Position numbers and translations under genes: made by a program. A DNA stretch of 64,000 nucleotides. Origin: Sorangium cellulosum So0157-2 (GTDB taxonomy: Bacteria > Myxococcota_A > Polyangia > Polyangiales > Polyangiaceae). The notes below the pieces were generated by a model. That model did no database searches and was not told the origin of the DNA. It saw nothing but the letters and a program-made list of their open reading frames with translations. The DNA is taken from the NCBI RefSeq assembly GCF_000418325.1, contig NC_021658.1, forward strand, positions 4,451,501-4,515,500, read 5' to 3'. Within the stretch, counting starts at the first letter, position 1. Each line of letters starts with the position of its first letter. Below are positions 25,639 through 34,670 of the stretch, in pieces.

Positions 25639-27627
25639 ATGTCTGTTTTGTTACAGCCGAGCGGGTTGGCCGATCCGGGCGTCAAGGAATCGCTGCGTGC
25701 GAGCGAGGAGCGCTTTCGGCTGCTCGTCGAGACCATCCAGGACTATGCCATCTTCATCCTGGACGACCGAGGTCATGTGGCCACGTGGAACCCGGGGGCT
25801 GAGCGGATCAACGGTTACGAGCCCAGGGAGATCATCGGCCGCCATTTCTCGACGTTCTACCCGCCGGAGGACGTGGCCGCGGGGAAGTGCGACCGCGAGC
25901 TCGAGCAGGCGACCGCGCTCGGGCGGGTGGAGGACGAGGGGTGGCGCGTCCGCAAGGACGGCGCGCTGTTCTGGGCCAGCGTCGTCATGACGGCGCTGCG
26001 GGACCGCGATGGCACGCTGATCGGCTTCGCGAAGATCACCCGGGATCTGACGGAGCGCCGGCAGTCGGAGGAGGCGCTCCGCCGGAGCGAGGAGCGCTTC
26101 CGGCTGCTCGTCGAGAGCGTCAAGGACTACGCCATCTTCATGCTCGACCCGCAGGGCGTCGTCACCACCTGGAACCGCGGGGCGCAGGAGCTCAAGGGGT
26201 ATACGACCGAGGAGATCCTCGGGCGGCATTTCTCTCGCTTCTATCGGGAGGAGGACGTCCGCGCCGGCAAATGCGCGTGGATGCTCGAGGCCGCCGCCCG
26301 CGAGGGGCGGGTGGAGGACGAGGGGTGGCGCGTCCGCAAGGATGGAGCGCTGTTCTGGGCCAGCGTCGTCATCACGGCGCTCCGCGGCACCGGCGGGGAG
26401 CTCGTCGGGTTCGCGAAGGTCACGCGGGACCTCACCGAGCGGCGCCGGGCCGAGGAGGAGCGCCTCCGCCTCGCCCAGGCGCAGGAGGCGAACCGCATGA
26501 AGGACGAGTTCCTCGCGACGATCTCGCACGAGCTGAGGACGCCGCTCAACGCGATCCTCGGGTGGTCGTCGCTCCTGTGCGACAGCGTGAGCGACCCCGA
26601 GATCGCGAATGCCTTCGACACGATCCGGCGAAACGCGCAGGCGCAGGCCAGGATCGTGGAGGACGTGCTCGACGTCTCGCGCATCATCACCGGCAAGATG
26701 CGCATCGAGACCAGGCCGCTGAGCTTCGCGGCCATCGTGGATCAGGCGATCGAGGTCGTCCGCCCGGCCGCGGACGCCAAGGGCATCGAGCTCGTCGTGC
26801 AGGGCGGAGGGCGCCCCCTCATGCTCCTCGGGGATCCGGCGCGGCTCCAGCAGGTGGTGTGGAATCTCCTGTCCAACGCGGTGAAGTTCACCGAGAAGGG
26901 CGGGCATGTCCGCGTGGAGCTCGAGCAGGCGGGGACGAGCATCCACCTCGCCGTGCACGACGACGGGCGCGGCATCGATCCGGCGATGCTCTCCCACGTA
27001 TTCGAGCGGTTCTGGCAGGCCGACAGCTCGATCACCCGCAGGTTCGGCGGCCTCGGGCTCGGGCTGTCGATCGTCCGCCACATCGTCGAGCTCCACGGCG
27101 GCACCGTCTCGGCCCGCAGCGCCGGCCATGGCCGAGGGTCCAGCTTCTTCGTCTCGCTTCCCTCGCGGGCGGCGGCGCCCGCGCCCGAGCACGACGTGGA
27201 GCGACCCCCCGAGGCGGCCGCCCGGGAGTCGACGCAGGCGCGGCTGGACGGCCTCCGCGTGCTCGTCGTCGACGACGAGCCGGACGCGCGCGAGCTCGTG
27301 AGCGCCGTGCTCCGCCCGCGAGGGGCGGAGGTGCACGTCGCGAGCTCCGCGTCGGAGGCGCTCTCCGCGATCGCCGCGGTGAGGCCGGACGTCATCGTGA
27401 GCGACGTCGGCATGGCCGATCTGGACGGCTACGCGTTCATGCGGAGCGTGCGGGCGATGGCGCGGGACGACGGCGGGGCGACGCCCGCGATCGCGCTCAC
27501 GGCGTACACGAGCGGCGCGAGCCAGCGGCTCGCCTTCGAGGCGGGGTACGACGAGCACGTCGGAAAGCCGGTCCACCCGGAGGACCTGGTGCGGCTCGTC
27601 CGGAAGCTCGGGCGAGGGCAGGTCTAG
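25639..27627 (+). CDS. Hybrid sensor histidine kinase: PAS-PAS-HisKA-HATPase-receiver
   Basis: 662 residues, no membrane segment, so a cytoplasmic sensor. Two PAS domains (about 22-140 and 148-268) are close copies of each other, sharing ERFRLLVE, DYAIFxLD and GWRVRKDGALFWASVV. The HisKA box is TISHELRTPLN with His297; the ATPase has N-box WNLLSNAVKF (~408), DDGRGI and GLGLGLSIV; a receiver domain (~540-660) has VVDDEPDA and phospho-acceptor Asp589 in IVSDVGM, Lys in VGKPVHP. The kinase probably passes phosphate to its own receiver and then to an unlinked phosphotransfer protein. ATG 25639 is preferred over GTG 25600. PAS ligand unknown; heme, flavin or a small molecule are possible. Confidence 0.9.
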   Translation: MSVLLQPSGLADPGVKESLRASEERFRLLVETIQDYAIFILDDRGHVATWNPGAERINGYEPREIIGRHFSTFYPPEDVAAGKCDRELEQATALGRVEDEGWRVRKDGALFWASVVMTALRDRDGTLIGFAKITRDLTERRQSEEALRRSEERFRLLVESVKDYAIFMLDPQGVVTTWNRGAQELKGYTTEEILGRHFSRFYREEDVRAGKCAWMLEAAAREGRVEDEGWRVRKDGALFWASVVITALRGTGGELVGFAKVTRDLTERRRAEEERLRLAQAQEANRMKDEFLATISHELRTPLNAILGWSSLLCDSVSDPEIANAFDTIRRNAQAQARIVEDVLDVSRIITGKMRIETRPLSFAAIVDQAIEVVRPAADAKGIELVVQGGGRPLMLLGDPARLQQVVWNLLSNAVKFTEKGGHVRVELEQAGTSIHLAVHDDGRGIDPAMLSHVFERFWQADSSITRRFGGLGLGLSIVRHIVELHGGTVSARSAGHGRGSSFFVSLPSRAAAPAPEHDVERPPEAAARESTQARLDGLRVLVVDDEPDARELVSAVLRPRGAEVHVASSASEALSAIAAVRPDVIVSDVGMADLDGYAFMRSVRAMARDDGGATPAIALTAYTSGASQRLAFEAGYDEHVGKPVHPEDLVRLVRKLGRGQV

Positions 27628-27819
27628 CTCCCTCCGGCGTGGCCCAGCGGGGCGCCCTCCGCCGCGCGTCGCCCGCGGTAAAGGGCTCGCGGCATCACCG
27701 GTCGCACCATTCACGCTATTCACCCTATAGCCACCCTGCACGCGCTGGTTGACATAGAAGACCCTACTCGATCCACATCTCCGCTGGAAAAGTGACGATT
27801 TGCTGGGCCCGCTTGCGAT

Positions 27820-28236
27820 ATGAACGGACTCATGGAGATCAAAGATCTATCCGACTCCCTGCGCGCCGACCCTCGCTTCACGACCCGTCGCAAGTGGCTG
27901 ATCCTGAGCGAGCTCGTCTACCTCCCCACGCGTGAGAAGGTGGAGGAGGGGTTCCGCTATTTCACCTGCCCTGTCGAGGCCCTCACCGCCGCCCTGGCGA
28001 GGCGGGACTTCGCCGCCATCGCGAAGCTCCCCTTTGCTCTGGACGCGGAGGGCGAACCGGACACCTCCGCCGTGCGCCTGGATCTCGCCTACACCGCGTC
28101 CGGTGCCATCGCCGCCTTCCAGCCCGTGGAGTTTCGCGAGCACGTGCCCACGCCCCTGTCGGCGTCCGTGATCCTCGAGGGCCCGGAGGCCCAGGCGCTC
28201 CGCGAGACGCTGCGGGAAATCGACCAGTCCGCCTAG
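27820..28236 (+). CDS. Small protein of unknown function
   Basis: 138 residues with no signal peptide or membrane segment. The sequence alternates predicted helices (LILSELVYLPTREKVEEGF, EALTAALARRDFAAIAKL) and a strand-rich middle (VRLDLAYTASGAIAAFQPVEF), with an acidic end. I do not recognise a family. Start could be ATG 27820 or ATG 27832, neither with a strong ribosome-binding site. Codon use is like its neighbours, so it is likely a true gene. It lies between the two sensor kinases, but the 192-bp gap before it argues for its own promoter. A long palindrome begins 40 bp after its stop. Confidence 0.55.
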   Translation: MNGLMEIKDLSDSLRADPRFTTRRKWLILSELVYLPTREKVEEGFRYFTCPVEALTAALARRDFAAIAKLPFALDAEGEPDTSAVRLDLAYTASGAIAAFQPVEFREHVPTPLSASVILEGPEAQALRETLREIDQSA

Positions 28237-28275
28237 TCTAGATCGGTTTTCACCCCTCTCCAGTACATGCGCTGA

Positions 28276-28402
28276 AGAGCGTCGTTCACCCGCACAGGAG
28301 ACGGGTCCAGCTCGGCGTTTTTGGCGCGGAAGCGCACTCCCGTGCGCTGAGCACCGAAAACGTCGAGATGGGCCCGTATCCGAAGCGGGTGAACGACGCT
28401 CT
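28276..28402. repeat. 127-nt near-perfect palindrome (long hairpin element)
   Basis: The outer 18 bp are a perfect inverted repeat (28276-28293 against 28385-28402, AGAGCGTCGTTCACCCGC). Pairing continues inward with few mismatches through CGGGTCCAGCTCG/CGTCGAGATGGGCCCG and ends in AGCGCAC-TCCC-GTGCGCT (28331-28348). It lies between the convergent 28236 and 28408 gene ends. It is far longer than a normal terminator; a dispersed palindromic unit, MITE-like element or structured RNA are the options. Confidence 0.85.
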
Positions 28403-28407
28403 GCGCC

Positions 28408-29724
28408 TCAGGACGCGGGGAGCCGGACGCAGAAGCAGCTCCCCGGGCGCTCGTCGCCGTTGTCCCGCACCTCGATCGTGCCGCCGTGCGCCTCGACGGC
28501 CAGCTTGCAGAACGTCAGTCCCAGCCCGCGGCCGGAGCGCGAGGCGACGTTCGGATCGTCGAGCCGGACGTACCTGTCGAAGATGCGGTCGCGCAGGTGG
28601 GCAGGGATGCCGGGGCCCTCGTCGCACACGAGCACCTCGACCCAGCGCGCGTCGACCGGCCGCGCCTCGACGTGCACGGCGCCGCGCGCGGGCGTGTGGC
28701 GGAGGGCGTTGTCGAGCAGGTTCTGCAGCACCCGGCGCAGGAGATCCGCGTCGCCCCGGGCGCGGCAGCAGCGCGGCGCGCCGGGGCGGAGCGCGATGCG
28801 CTGGTCGCGGGAGGCCGCGAACGGCTCCAGGATCTCGGCCACCTCCTCCAGCAACGCCGTGAGGTCGAGCTCATCCAGCCGAGGCACGAGCGCCCCCAGC
28901 CGCCGGCTCGAGGTGTCGAGCAGGTTCATCGCCGTGCGCTGGATGAGCTCGGCCGAGCAGAGCACCCGGCTCCAGCGGCGCCGTTCCCGCTCCTCGAGCG
29001 CCGCATCCCGCAGCCGAGCCCTGGCGGTCAGCAGGATGCCGGCGGCGGGGCTCCTGAGGTCGTGCGCGAGGAGCTCGTTCAGCGCGTCCCCCTGCCGCTG
29101 GCCCTCCGCGAGCGCCTCGTGCCGCTCCTCGAGATCGCGGGTCACCGCGTCGAGCTCGTCGATCCGCGCCTCGGCCTTCTCCATGCGCTCGCGGAGGGCG
29201 ATGTTGTCCATCGCCAGCGCGGCGCCGTCGGCGAGCGCCTGGAGCAGCGTCACCTCGTGCGCCGTGGCCACGCGCGTCGAGCTCCAGTAGCTCCCGATCG
29301 CCCCGAGGGGGGCGCGGGCGTGGATCGGCACCATCGCCATGCTCCGCACGAACGTCGGCCTGTAGACGCCGAGGGGGATCCGGGGATCGAGCGCGACGTC
29401 GTCGACGATCGCCGGCCTCCGATTCAGCATCACCCACCCGCTGACGCAGCTCGACATCGGGAATCGCCGGCCTTGCCAGAGCGATGAGATCGCGTCTTCG
29501 CTGGCATAGTGGCAAAGCTCACCGTCGCGGAGGACGAACGACGCGCCGTCGGCGCCGGTGAGCTCCCGGGCGGCCCGGGCCGCGACGTTCAGGAGGGTCG
29601 GGAGATCGGGCGCGCGCCACAGCTCCCCCACGGCGCAGAGCAGGCGCTCCGCGCCGTGATTCTCCCGGAAGCCCGGATCGTGACCGGTCGAGCGGGCTGG
29701 ATCTCCTGGGCCCTTGGGGTTCAT
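28408..29724 (-). CDS. GAF-domain sensor histidine kinase
   Basis: 438 residues, soluble. A GAF domain (~28-175) reads GADGASFVLRDGELCHYASEDAIS (split) and MAMVPIHARAPLGAIGSYW, typical of photosensory or redox GAF domains. A coiled coil (175-215) leads to the HisKA domain with His221 in LLAHDLRSPAAG. The ATPase domain has N-box LLDNALRHTP, VCDEGPGIP, and GRGLGLTFCKLAVEAHGG. All catalytic features are present, but no receiver is fused and no response regulator gene is adjacent. It starts at ATG 29724; its gene ends only 6 bp from the long palindrome. The Cys in GELCHYA (residue 71) could hold a cofactor, but this is speculative. Confidence 0.88.
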   Translation of the reverse strand: MNPKGPGDPARSTGHDPGFRENHGAERLLCAVGELWRAPDLPTLLNVAARAARELTGADGASFVLRDGELCHYASEDAISSLWQGRRFPMSSCVSGWVMLNRRPAIVDDVALDPRIPLGVYRPTFVRSMAMVPIHARAPLGAIGSYWSSTRVATAHEVTLLQALADGAALAMDNIALRERMEKAEARIDELDAVTRDLEERHEALAEGQRQGDALNELLAHDLRSPAAGILLTARARLRDAALEERERRRWSRVLCSAELIQRTAMNLLDTSSRRLGALVPRLDELDLTALLEEVAEILEPFAASRDQRIALRPGAPRCCRARGDADLLRRVLQNLLDNALRHTPARGAVHVEARPVDARWVEVLVCDEGPGIPAHLRDRIFDRYVRLDDPNVASRSGRGLGLTFCKLAVEAHGGTIEVRDNGDERPGSCFCVRLPAS

Positions 29725-30039
29725 CTCGGCATGCTCTAACGCCTGGTCCCCCGCCCGACAAGGCGAACCCCGGCGCCGCGCGCGGCGCGGCCTGCGAGCT
29801 CATGCACCTCGGCCGACGCCGCTCTGCTTGCCTGCGCGGAACGCGCCGGACGCGCCGAACGCGTAGCGACAGCGGAGCGGGCCCATGCATCCATGGATAT
29901 TCCGCGATCGCCGTGCTATCGTGTGAAGCGATCTGCTTGATTCGACAGTTCACCGGGTGTTCGCTCCGTCACGCTGGTTCCGCGCTCGATGACTTGATCC
30001 TGGGGTCTCGGGTCCACGCGCGACGGTGAAAGGAGAACT
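29725..30039. other. Divergent intergenic region without recognised gene
   Basis: These 315 bp separate the GAF kinase and the secreted propeller gene. I see only a GC-rich first half with GCGCCGGACGCGCCGAACGCG-type direct repeats around 29840 (given in part) and a lower-GC second half that should hold the promoter of the propeller gene. AAAGGAG at about 30029-30035 is its ribosome-binding site. Confidence 0.35.
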
Positions 30040-31677
30040 ATGCCTAGGTCCTTTGCATTCGTGCTTGCTGGGTCGATCGCTCTCGGGGTCTCGCCGCCGG
30101 CGCACGCGAAGCCGTCGGTCCTCGTCGAGGGGGCGCGGCTCCACGGCGCCAACGGGATGAACGTGGGGCCGGATGGCCGGCTGTACGTCGCGAGCCTGCT
30201 CGGCGACGAGATCGCCGTCGTGAACCGCAAGAGCGGGAGCGTCGTGGACCGGCTCGACGGGTCGGACGGCGTCGAGGGCCCGGACGACCTCGCGTTCGGC
30301 CCGGATGGCTCGCTCTACTGGACGTCGCTCCTCACCGGGAACGTCGTGCGGCGCTCGCCCTCGGGGGACATCACCGCGCAGAACGTCGCGCTCGGGGTCA
30401 ACCCCATCACCTTCTCCGATACGGGGAGGCTCTTCGTGGCCCTCGACTTCCTCGGCGACGGCCTCTACGAGCTCGATCCCGATCTGTCGGCGCCGCCGCG
30501 CTTCATCGCGGGCAACCTCGGCTTCCTGAACGGCATGGACTGGGGCCCCGACGGCAGGTTGTACGGGCCGATCTGGACGCAGGGCAGGGTGGTCAGCATC
30601 GATGTGGACTCCTGCACCGGCGCGGTCGACCCGGAGGCGGAGTGCGACCTCCGGACGGTCGCCGACGGCTTCTTCATCCCCGCGGCGGTCAAGTTCGACG
30701 GGCTCGGCCGGCTCCACGCGGTCGATCAGAACGGCGAGGTGGTGCGGATCGACGTCGCGACCGGCGACACGGAGGTCCTCGCGGTGCTCCCGCCCGGCCT
30801 CGACAACCTCGCCATCGACGCGCAGAACAAGCTCTATGTCTCGAGCGCCACCGACGGCTTCGTCGTCCGGCTCGAGCCGGACGGGGGCGTGCGCTCGCTG
30901 CTCCCGGGGGGCCTCATCCTGCCCGGCGGCGTCGCCGTGCTGAGCGAGGGAGGGGCCGAGACGGTCTATGTCGGCGATATGGCCGCGCTCCGGTCGTTCG
31001 ATGGAGACACGGGTGAGCCGCTCGGCGTGGAGCGGCCGTTCCTGGGCTTCTCCGAGCTGCACGGGCCCGTCACGGTGTCGGCGGACGGCCCGGAGCTGAT
31101 CCTCAGCTCGTGGTTCTTCAGCGTGGTTCAGATCTACGACACCGGGACGGGCTCGGTGCTCGAGACCTACAGCGACTTCGCCACCCCGCTCAACGCGGTC
31201 CGGTTCCAGGGCGATGTCGTCGTGGCCGAGCTCGGCGCGGGGCAGGGCGCGGGGCGCGTCGTCCGCGAGACCGGCGGCGGGCGCGTGACCCTCGCGCCGA
31301 TGTCCGTGCCCTCGGGCCTCGCCGTCGAGGGCGGCGACCTCTGGGCCGCCGACTGGGCCACGGGCGAGGTCCTCCAGCTGGTGTCCGGCGGCGCGACGCT
31401 CTCTCCGCCGCTCGAGGTGGCCGCCGGCCTGTGGCAGCCCGAGGGGATGGCGGTGGATCTGGACGGCACCCTGCTCGTCGTGGAGAGCGGGAGGCGAAAG
31501 CTCCTGCGCATCGACCCGTCGACCGGAGAGATCACGGTTCTGGCAAAGCACCTCGAGGTGGGGCTCCCGGCGATCACCGGGACGCCGCCGACGTTCGGGA
31601 TGAGCAGCGTCGCCGTGGGCCCGTCGGGCGCGATCTACGTGTCCGGCGACAAGGCCAACGTCCTCTATCGGTTCTGA
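30040..31677 (+). CDS. Secreted beta-propeller protein (SMP-30/NHL type)
   Basis: 545 residues. Signal peptide MPRSFAFVLAGSIALGVSPPAHA with a type I cleavage site AHA. The mature part is repeats of GPDGRLYVASL / GPDGSLYWTSL / DTGRLFVALDF / GPDGRLYGPIW, the blade pattern of gluconolactonase/SMP-30 and NHL propellers; around 10-12 blades are visible, probably two propellers. Such proteins bind or cleave lactones, but I cannot point to a full metal-binding Glu/Asn/Asp set, so a binding role is as likely. CFxxx-type disulfide Cys appear only in SCTG...ECDL. A strong AAAGGAG ribosome site precedes ATG 30040. Monocistronic; a TetR gene is convergent downstream. Confidence 0.8.
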   Translation: MPRSFAFVLAGSIALGVSPPAHAKPSVLVEGARLHGANGMNVGPDGRLYVASLLGDEIAVVNRKSGSVVDRLDGSDGVEGPDDLAFGPDGSLYWTSLLTGNVVRRSPSGDITAQNVALGVNPITFSDTGRLFVALDFLGDGLYELDPDLSAPPRFIAGNLGFLNGMDWGPDGRLYGPIWTQGRVVSIDVDSCTGAVDPEAECDLRTVADGFFIPAAVKFDGLGRLHAVDQNGEVVRIDVATGDTEVLAVLPPGLDNLAIDAQNKLYVSSATDGFVVRLEPDGGVRSLLPGGLILPGGVAVLSEGGAETVYVGDMAALRSFDGDTGEPLGVERPFLGFSELHGPVTVSADGPELILSSWFFSVVQIYDTGTGSVLETYSDFATPLNAVRFQGDVVVAELGAGQGAGRVVRETGGGRVTLAPMSVPSGLAVEGGDLWAADWATGEVLQLVSGGATLSPPLEVAAGLWQPEGMAVDLDGTLLVVESGRRKLLRIDPSTGEITVLAKHLEVGLPAITGTPPTFGMSSVAVGPSGAIYVSGDKANVLYRF

Positions 31678-31737
31678 GCGATCGGCCCGGCCGGCGGCGG
31701 GGGCCCGCCGCCTCGCGGCCAGCGCGGATCGCGCCGC

Positions 31738-32367
31738 TCAGCCGACCTTCGAGAGCCACCGCACGATCAGCGACTCGAGCGCCTTCGCGGCGGCGGCCTC
31801 GTCGGCGCGGCCGCGGAACATCTCGGCCGCGAGCGCCTCGGCGGCGCCGATGATCGCCACGCAGCGGAGGTGCAGCTCGCGCTTCGACAGCTGGACGCAC
31901 GGCGCGAGCGCGTCCCGGTAGATCGTCACGTACCTGTCGAGCAGCTCCCGCTCCACGGCGTCCATCTGCTCGTCGCCCTTCAGCGCCGCGAGGATCGCGA
32001 ACCACTGGGGCCCGACCGTCGCGCAGCAGTGCATGTACGCGGCGCTGACGACGCGCGCGACGTCCTCCAGGCGCTTTTGCGTCCGCTTCAGCGCCTCGAT
32101 CAGCGCCGCGACCTGGCGATCGTCGATCTGCCGCGCGAGCGCGATGAGGAGCCCGGACCGCGTCTCGAAGTGCTCGTACGCGATCGGCTTGCTGACGCCG
32201 GCGCGCTCGGCGAGGTGGCCGAGCGTCAGCGCCTCGGTGCCCTCCTCGCGCGCGATCTGCTCGGCCGTCTCGAGCAGCTGCTCGCGGCGCTCCGCCTTCG
32301 GCAGGCGCTTGCCGGGGGCCTCGCCCCTCGGCCGGGTCGGGGTCCGCGCTGCGTTCGTCTTCGCCAT
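31738..32367 (-). CDS. TetR-family repressor of the adjacent dehydrogenase-like gene
   Basis: 209 residues from ATG 32367. A Lys/Arg/Pro-rich N-terminus is followed by the DNA-binding domain (~24-70) with LGHLAERAGVSKPIAYEHFETR as helix-turn-helix. The C-terminal ligand domain has AAYMHCCATVGPQW. The ATG at 32367 is chosen over an earlier one that would lie inside the operator array. Three palindromic YTACCNNNGGTAR-like boxes at 32379-32425 cover the shared promoter, so it most likely represses itself and the divergent oxidoreductase gene. Ligand unknown. Confidence 0.88.
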   Translation of the reverse strand: MAKTNAARTPTRPRGEAPGKRLPKAERREQLLETAEQIAREEGTEALTLGHLAERAGVSKPIAYEHFETRSGLLIALARQIDDRQVAALIEALKRTQKRLEDVARVVSAAYMHCCATVGPQWFAILAALKGDEQMDAVERELLDRYVTIYRDALAPCVQLSKRELHLRCVAIIGAAEALAAEMFRGRADEAAAAKALESLIVRWLSKVG

Positions 32368-32372
32368 GCGCC

Positions 32373-32425
32373 TTGACACTACCACGAGTAGGTTCATATT
32401 ACCAAAGGTAACTTACTAATGGTAG
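32373..32425 (+). promoter_or_regulatory. Sigma-70 promoter overlapped by three TetR operator boxes
   Basis: TTGACA (32373-32378), 16-bp spacer and CATATT (32395-32400) form a plus-strand promoter for the dehydrogenase-like gene. Three related 13-bp palindromes overlay it: CTAC-cacga-GTAG (32379-32391, in the spacer), TTACC-aaa-GGTAA (32399-32411, on the -10 edge, perfect) and TTACT-aat-GGTAG (32413-32425). Binding here would block both directions. Confidence 0.75.
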
Positions 32426-32480
32426 GTTGCTTCGAGCACGCCCGGCCGCTCGCGCGACCCGGCGGGAGGAGTCCATTCCC

Positions 32481-33494
32481 ATGAGCACACGTACGATGTC
32501 TCCAGTTCTCTTGATCGGCGGCTCGGGTCACGTCGGCGCGCGCGCGGCGAGGGCGCTCCGGCGCCTGCATCCGGATCTTCGGATCGCGATCGGCGGGCGT
32601 GACGGGCGCAAGGCGGCGGCGGTCGCCGCGGAGGTCGGCGGCCCGACGACGGCGGTGACGGTCGACGTCCAGAGGAGCGACCTCGGCCTCGAGCCGGCCG
32701 CGTCGTTCAGCGCCATCGTCACGCTCGTCAAGGACGAGTCGTCGAACGCGCTGAAGCGCGCGCAGGCCGACGGCGTGCCCTATATCGCATTCTCGGACTT
32801 CGTCTCGGAGATAGGCCCCCTGGTCGCCCATTACGTGGCGCGTCCGACGCGCGCTCCCATCCTCATGCTGGGCCACACCTTCGGCGGCACGGCGACGCTG
32901 GCGGCGCTGCACCTCGCCCAGGAGCTCCGGAGCGTCGACGCGATCGCGATCGCGGCCGTGGTCGGCGCGGACGATCACGGCGGTCCCGCGTCGAGCGCCG
33001 ATTTCGAGCGGCTCCGGCACGTCGGGGAGGCCGCGCTCGTCCTCGACGATGGGAAATGGACCTGGTTGCGCGGAGAGGCGGCCACCCGGCGCGTCGTGGA
33101 CGCCGAGGGCGCGGCGCACGTCGGCCAGGCCTTGCCGCTGTCCGACGTGGTCAGCCTCGCGGCGGCGACCGACGCGCGATCGATCCGGACCGACATGGCC
33201 GCGCGCGACAGGGCGGCCGGCGGCGCGGGCCCCCGGACGGAGCTCATCGTCGAGGTGTCGGGGCGGCGCCGCGACGGGTCGGGGGCGCGGCTGCGTTACG
33301 ACATCATCGACGCGGACAACCTCTCTCGCCTCAGCGCGTACGGCGCCGCGATCGCGACGGAGCGCCTGCTCGGGCTGGCGGGCGGTCCGCCGGTCGGCCC
33401 GGGCCTCTACAACCCGGAGAGCGTGCTCGACCCGGCGAGCGTCATCGCGCGGCTCGAGGAGCTCGGCGCGCGCGTCCGCCGCACGCTGGCCTGA
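32481..33494 (+). CDS. Saccharopine dehydrogenase-like NAD(P)-binding protein
   Basis: 337 residues from ATG 32481 (GGGAGGAG ~9 nt upstream). The N-terminal Rossmann fold reads PVLLIGGSGHVGARAARAL and IAIGGRDGRKAAAVAAEV, as in the saccharopine dehydrogenase-like oxidoreductase family. The rest, including GHTFGGTATLAALHLAQEL and LYNPESVLDPASVIARLEELG, fits the family's C-terminal domain, but no known substrate is implied. It is controlled by the divergent TetR through the operators at 32379-32425. Both the promoter and operators are unusually clear, so the gene is probably silent until the repressor's ligand appears; a detoxification or degradation role is inferred. Confidence 0.78.
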   Translation: MSTRTMSPVLLIGGSGHVGARAARALRRLHPDLRIAIGGRDGRKAAAVAAEVGGPTTAVTVDVQRSDLGLEPAASFSAIVTLVKDESSNALKRAQADGVPYIAFSDFVSEIGPLVAHYVARPTRAPILMLGHTFGGTATLAALHLAQELRSVDAIAIAAVVGADDHGGPASSADFERLRHVGEAALVLDDGKWTWLRGEAATRRVVDAEGAAHVGQALPLSDVVSLAAATDARSIRTDMAARDRAAGGAGPRTELIVEVSGRRRDGSGARLRYDIIDADNLSRLSAYGAAIATERLLGLAGGPPVGPGLYNPESVLDPASVIARLEELGARVRRTLA

Positions 33495-33611
33495 GCGCCG
33501 CGCGCTGGCCTGAGCGCCGGGCCGCCGGACGCGCGCCGGCGGGACGGGGCCCCGGCCGTCCGCGGGGGCGGGATCCGGCGTGGCGCGGCGATCGGACCGC
33601 GATCCAGCGCG

Positions 33612-34670
33612 TCATGGCAGCGCGACAGGCACGGCGTCGACCCGCGTGCTGACGACCCTCCGGCGCTGCGCGCCGAGGTTCGCGAGATCGGTGAGAAACG
33701 AGAGTACGAATTTCGCCTCGCCAGGCGAAGGCGCGAGGTGAGGCGATCGGAAGCGATCATCCAGCGAGTCTTCGCGGATGATCGGCTTGCCGCCGTCGTG
33801 CTTCGCCATCGGCATCGGTATCCCGTGCCCCGTCCCGTCGGGCACGACGACCCGGCTGTTCACGTGGACGGTGACCCTGCTGCCGGCAGCGAAATCGCCG
33901 TTCATCGGCAGCGCGCGCCCGGAAAAGCGCCTCAGCACGGCCTGGGCGATGCGCCGCCAATCCTCGCCGCTCCCCGCGTTCGCCCGGAGGAAGCGCGCCG
34001 AGATCAGCTGGCCTTTCGCGTTCAGGGTGAGCTCGAACGAGCTCTCGGAGACCTCCGGCGCCGGAGATGACGAGACCTCGTCCGCGACGGCCGAGGCGAG
34101 CGTGCCCGCCGCGGGAAACACCAGCATGGGGCCTCTCCCGCCCTCCTCGGCGTCGTTCTTCGCGGAGCGCGGCGGGACGGGGCGCGTGGGAGCGGGAGAG
34201 CCGGCCGGAGGCGCCGCCGGCAAGACACCCGGCAAGGCCCACACCGGCGACCCGTCGAGGCCGGGAGGGGCCGCGGCGGGGGGAGGCGCGCCGTATTCGT
34301 CCGGGGGCGCCGTCTCGTGGGTCTCCGGTCCGGCGCTCGGCGCCTGCGCGGAAGGCGCCTCGGGCGGCGCCGGCGCCCGCCCTCTCGATGCGGCGCGCGC
34401 GGAGCCGGGGTCGGCGCCGCTCGTCGGGGAGAGGCCCCGCGGCGGTTCCATCGGCGGCTCGTTCGGCGCCCTGGGCTCGTCAGGCGACACGTCGAGATCC
34501 AGCAGGACGAGCGGCTCGACCTCTTCGCCCGCGCGCTCGTCGACGACCCGCGGCGCGAGCGCAACCGCGGCCACGACGCCTCCCGCGTGGAGGAGGAACG
34601 CAATGAGCAGAAAGAGGGAGTCCCGACCGCGCGCCGGCCACCGCCTGCAGGATGCCGGCGCGATTCCCAT
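33612..34670 (-). CDS. TonB-like energy transducer protein
   Basis: 352 residues from ATG 34670. One N-terminal membrane anchor SLFLLIAFLLHAGGVVAAVAL (about 19-39) is followed by a long periplasmic Pro/Glu/Ala-rich stretch (~55-190) and a C-terminal domain (~205-300) with SFELTLNAKGQLISARFLRA and RVTVHVNSRVVVPDG, resembling the TonB/TolA C-terminal fold that contacts outer-membrane receptors. There is no ExbB/ExbD gene or TonB-dependent receptor nearby. A TTG at 34712 would add 14 residues; I prefer the ATG at the membrane anchor. TonB-like proteins without partners are common in myxobacteria, so the transported ligand is unknown. Confidence 0.68.
   Translation of the reverse strand: MGIAPASCRRWPARGRDSLFLLIAFLLHAGGVVAAVALAPRVVDERAGEEVEPLVLLDLDVSPDEPRAPNEPPMEPPRGLSPTSGADPGSARAASRGRAPAPPEAPSAQAPSAGPETHETAPPDEYGAPPPAAAPPGLDGSPVWALPGVLPAAPPAGSPAPTRPVPPRSAKNDAEEGGRGPMLVFPAAGTLASAVADEVSSSPAPEVSESSFELTLNAKGQLISARFLRANAGSGEDWRRIAQAVLRRFSGRALPMNGDFAAGSRVTVHVNSRVVVPDGTGHGIPMPMAKHDGGKPIIREDSLDDRFRSPHLAPSPGEAKFVLSFLTDLANLGAQRRRVVSTRVDAVPVALP

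Noticed and set aside
27740..27780. TTGACA at about 27749 as promoter of the 27820 gene
   Set aside because: No -10 sequence at an acceptable distance, so not listed as a feature.
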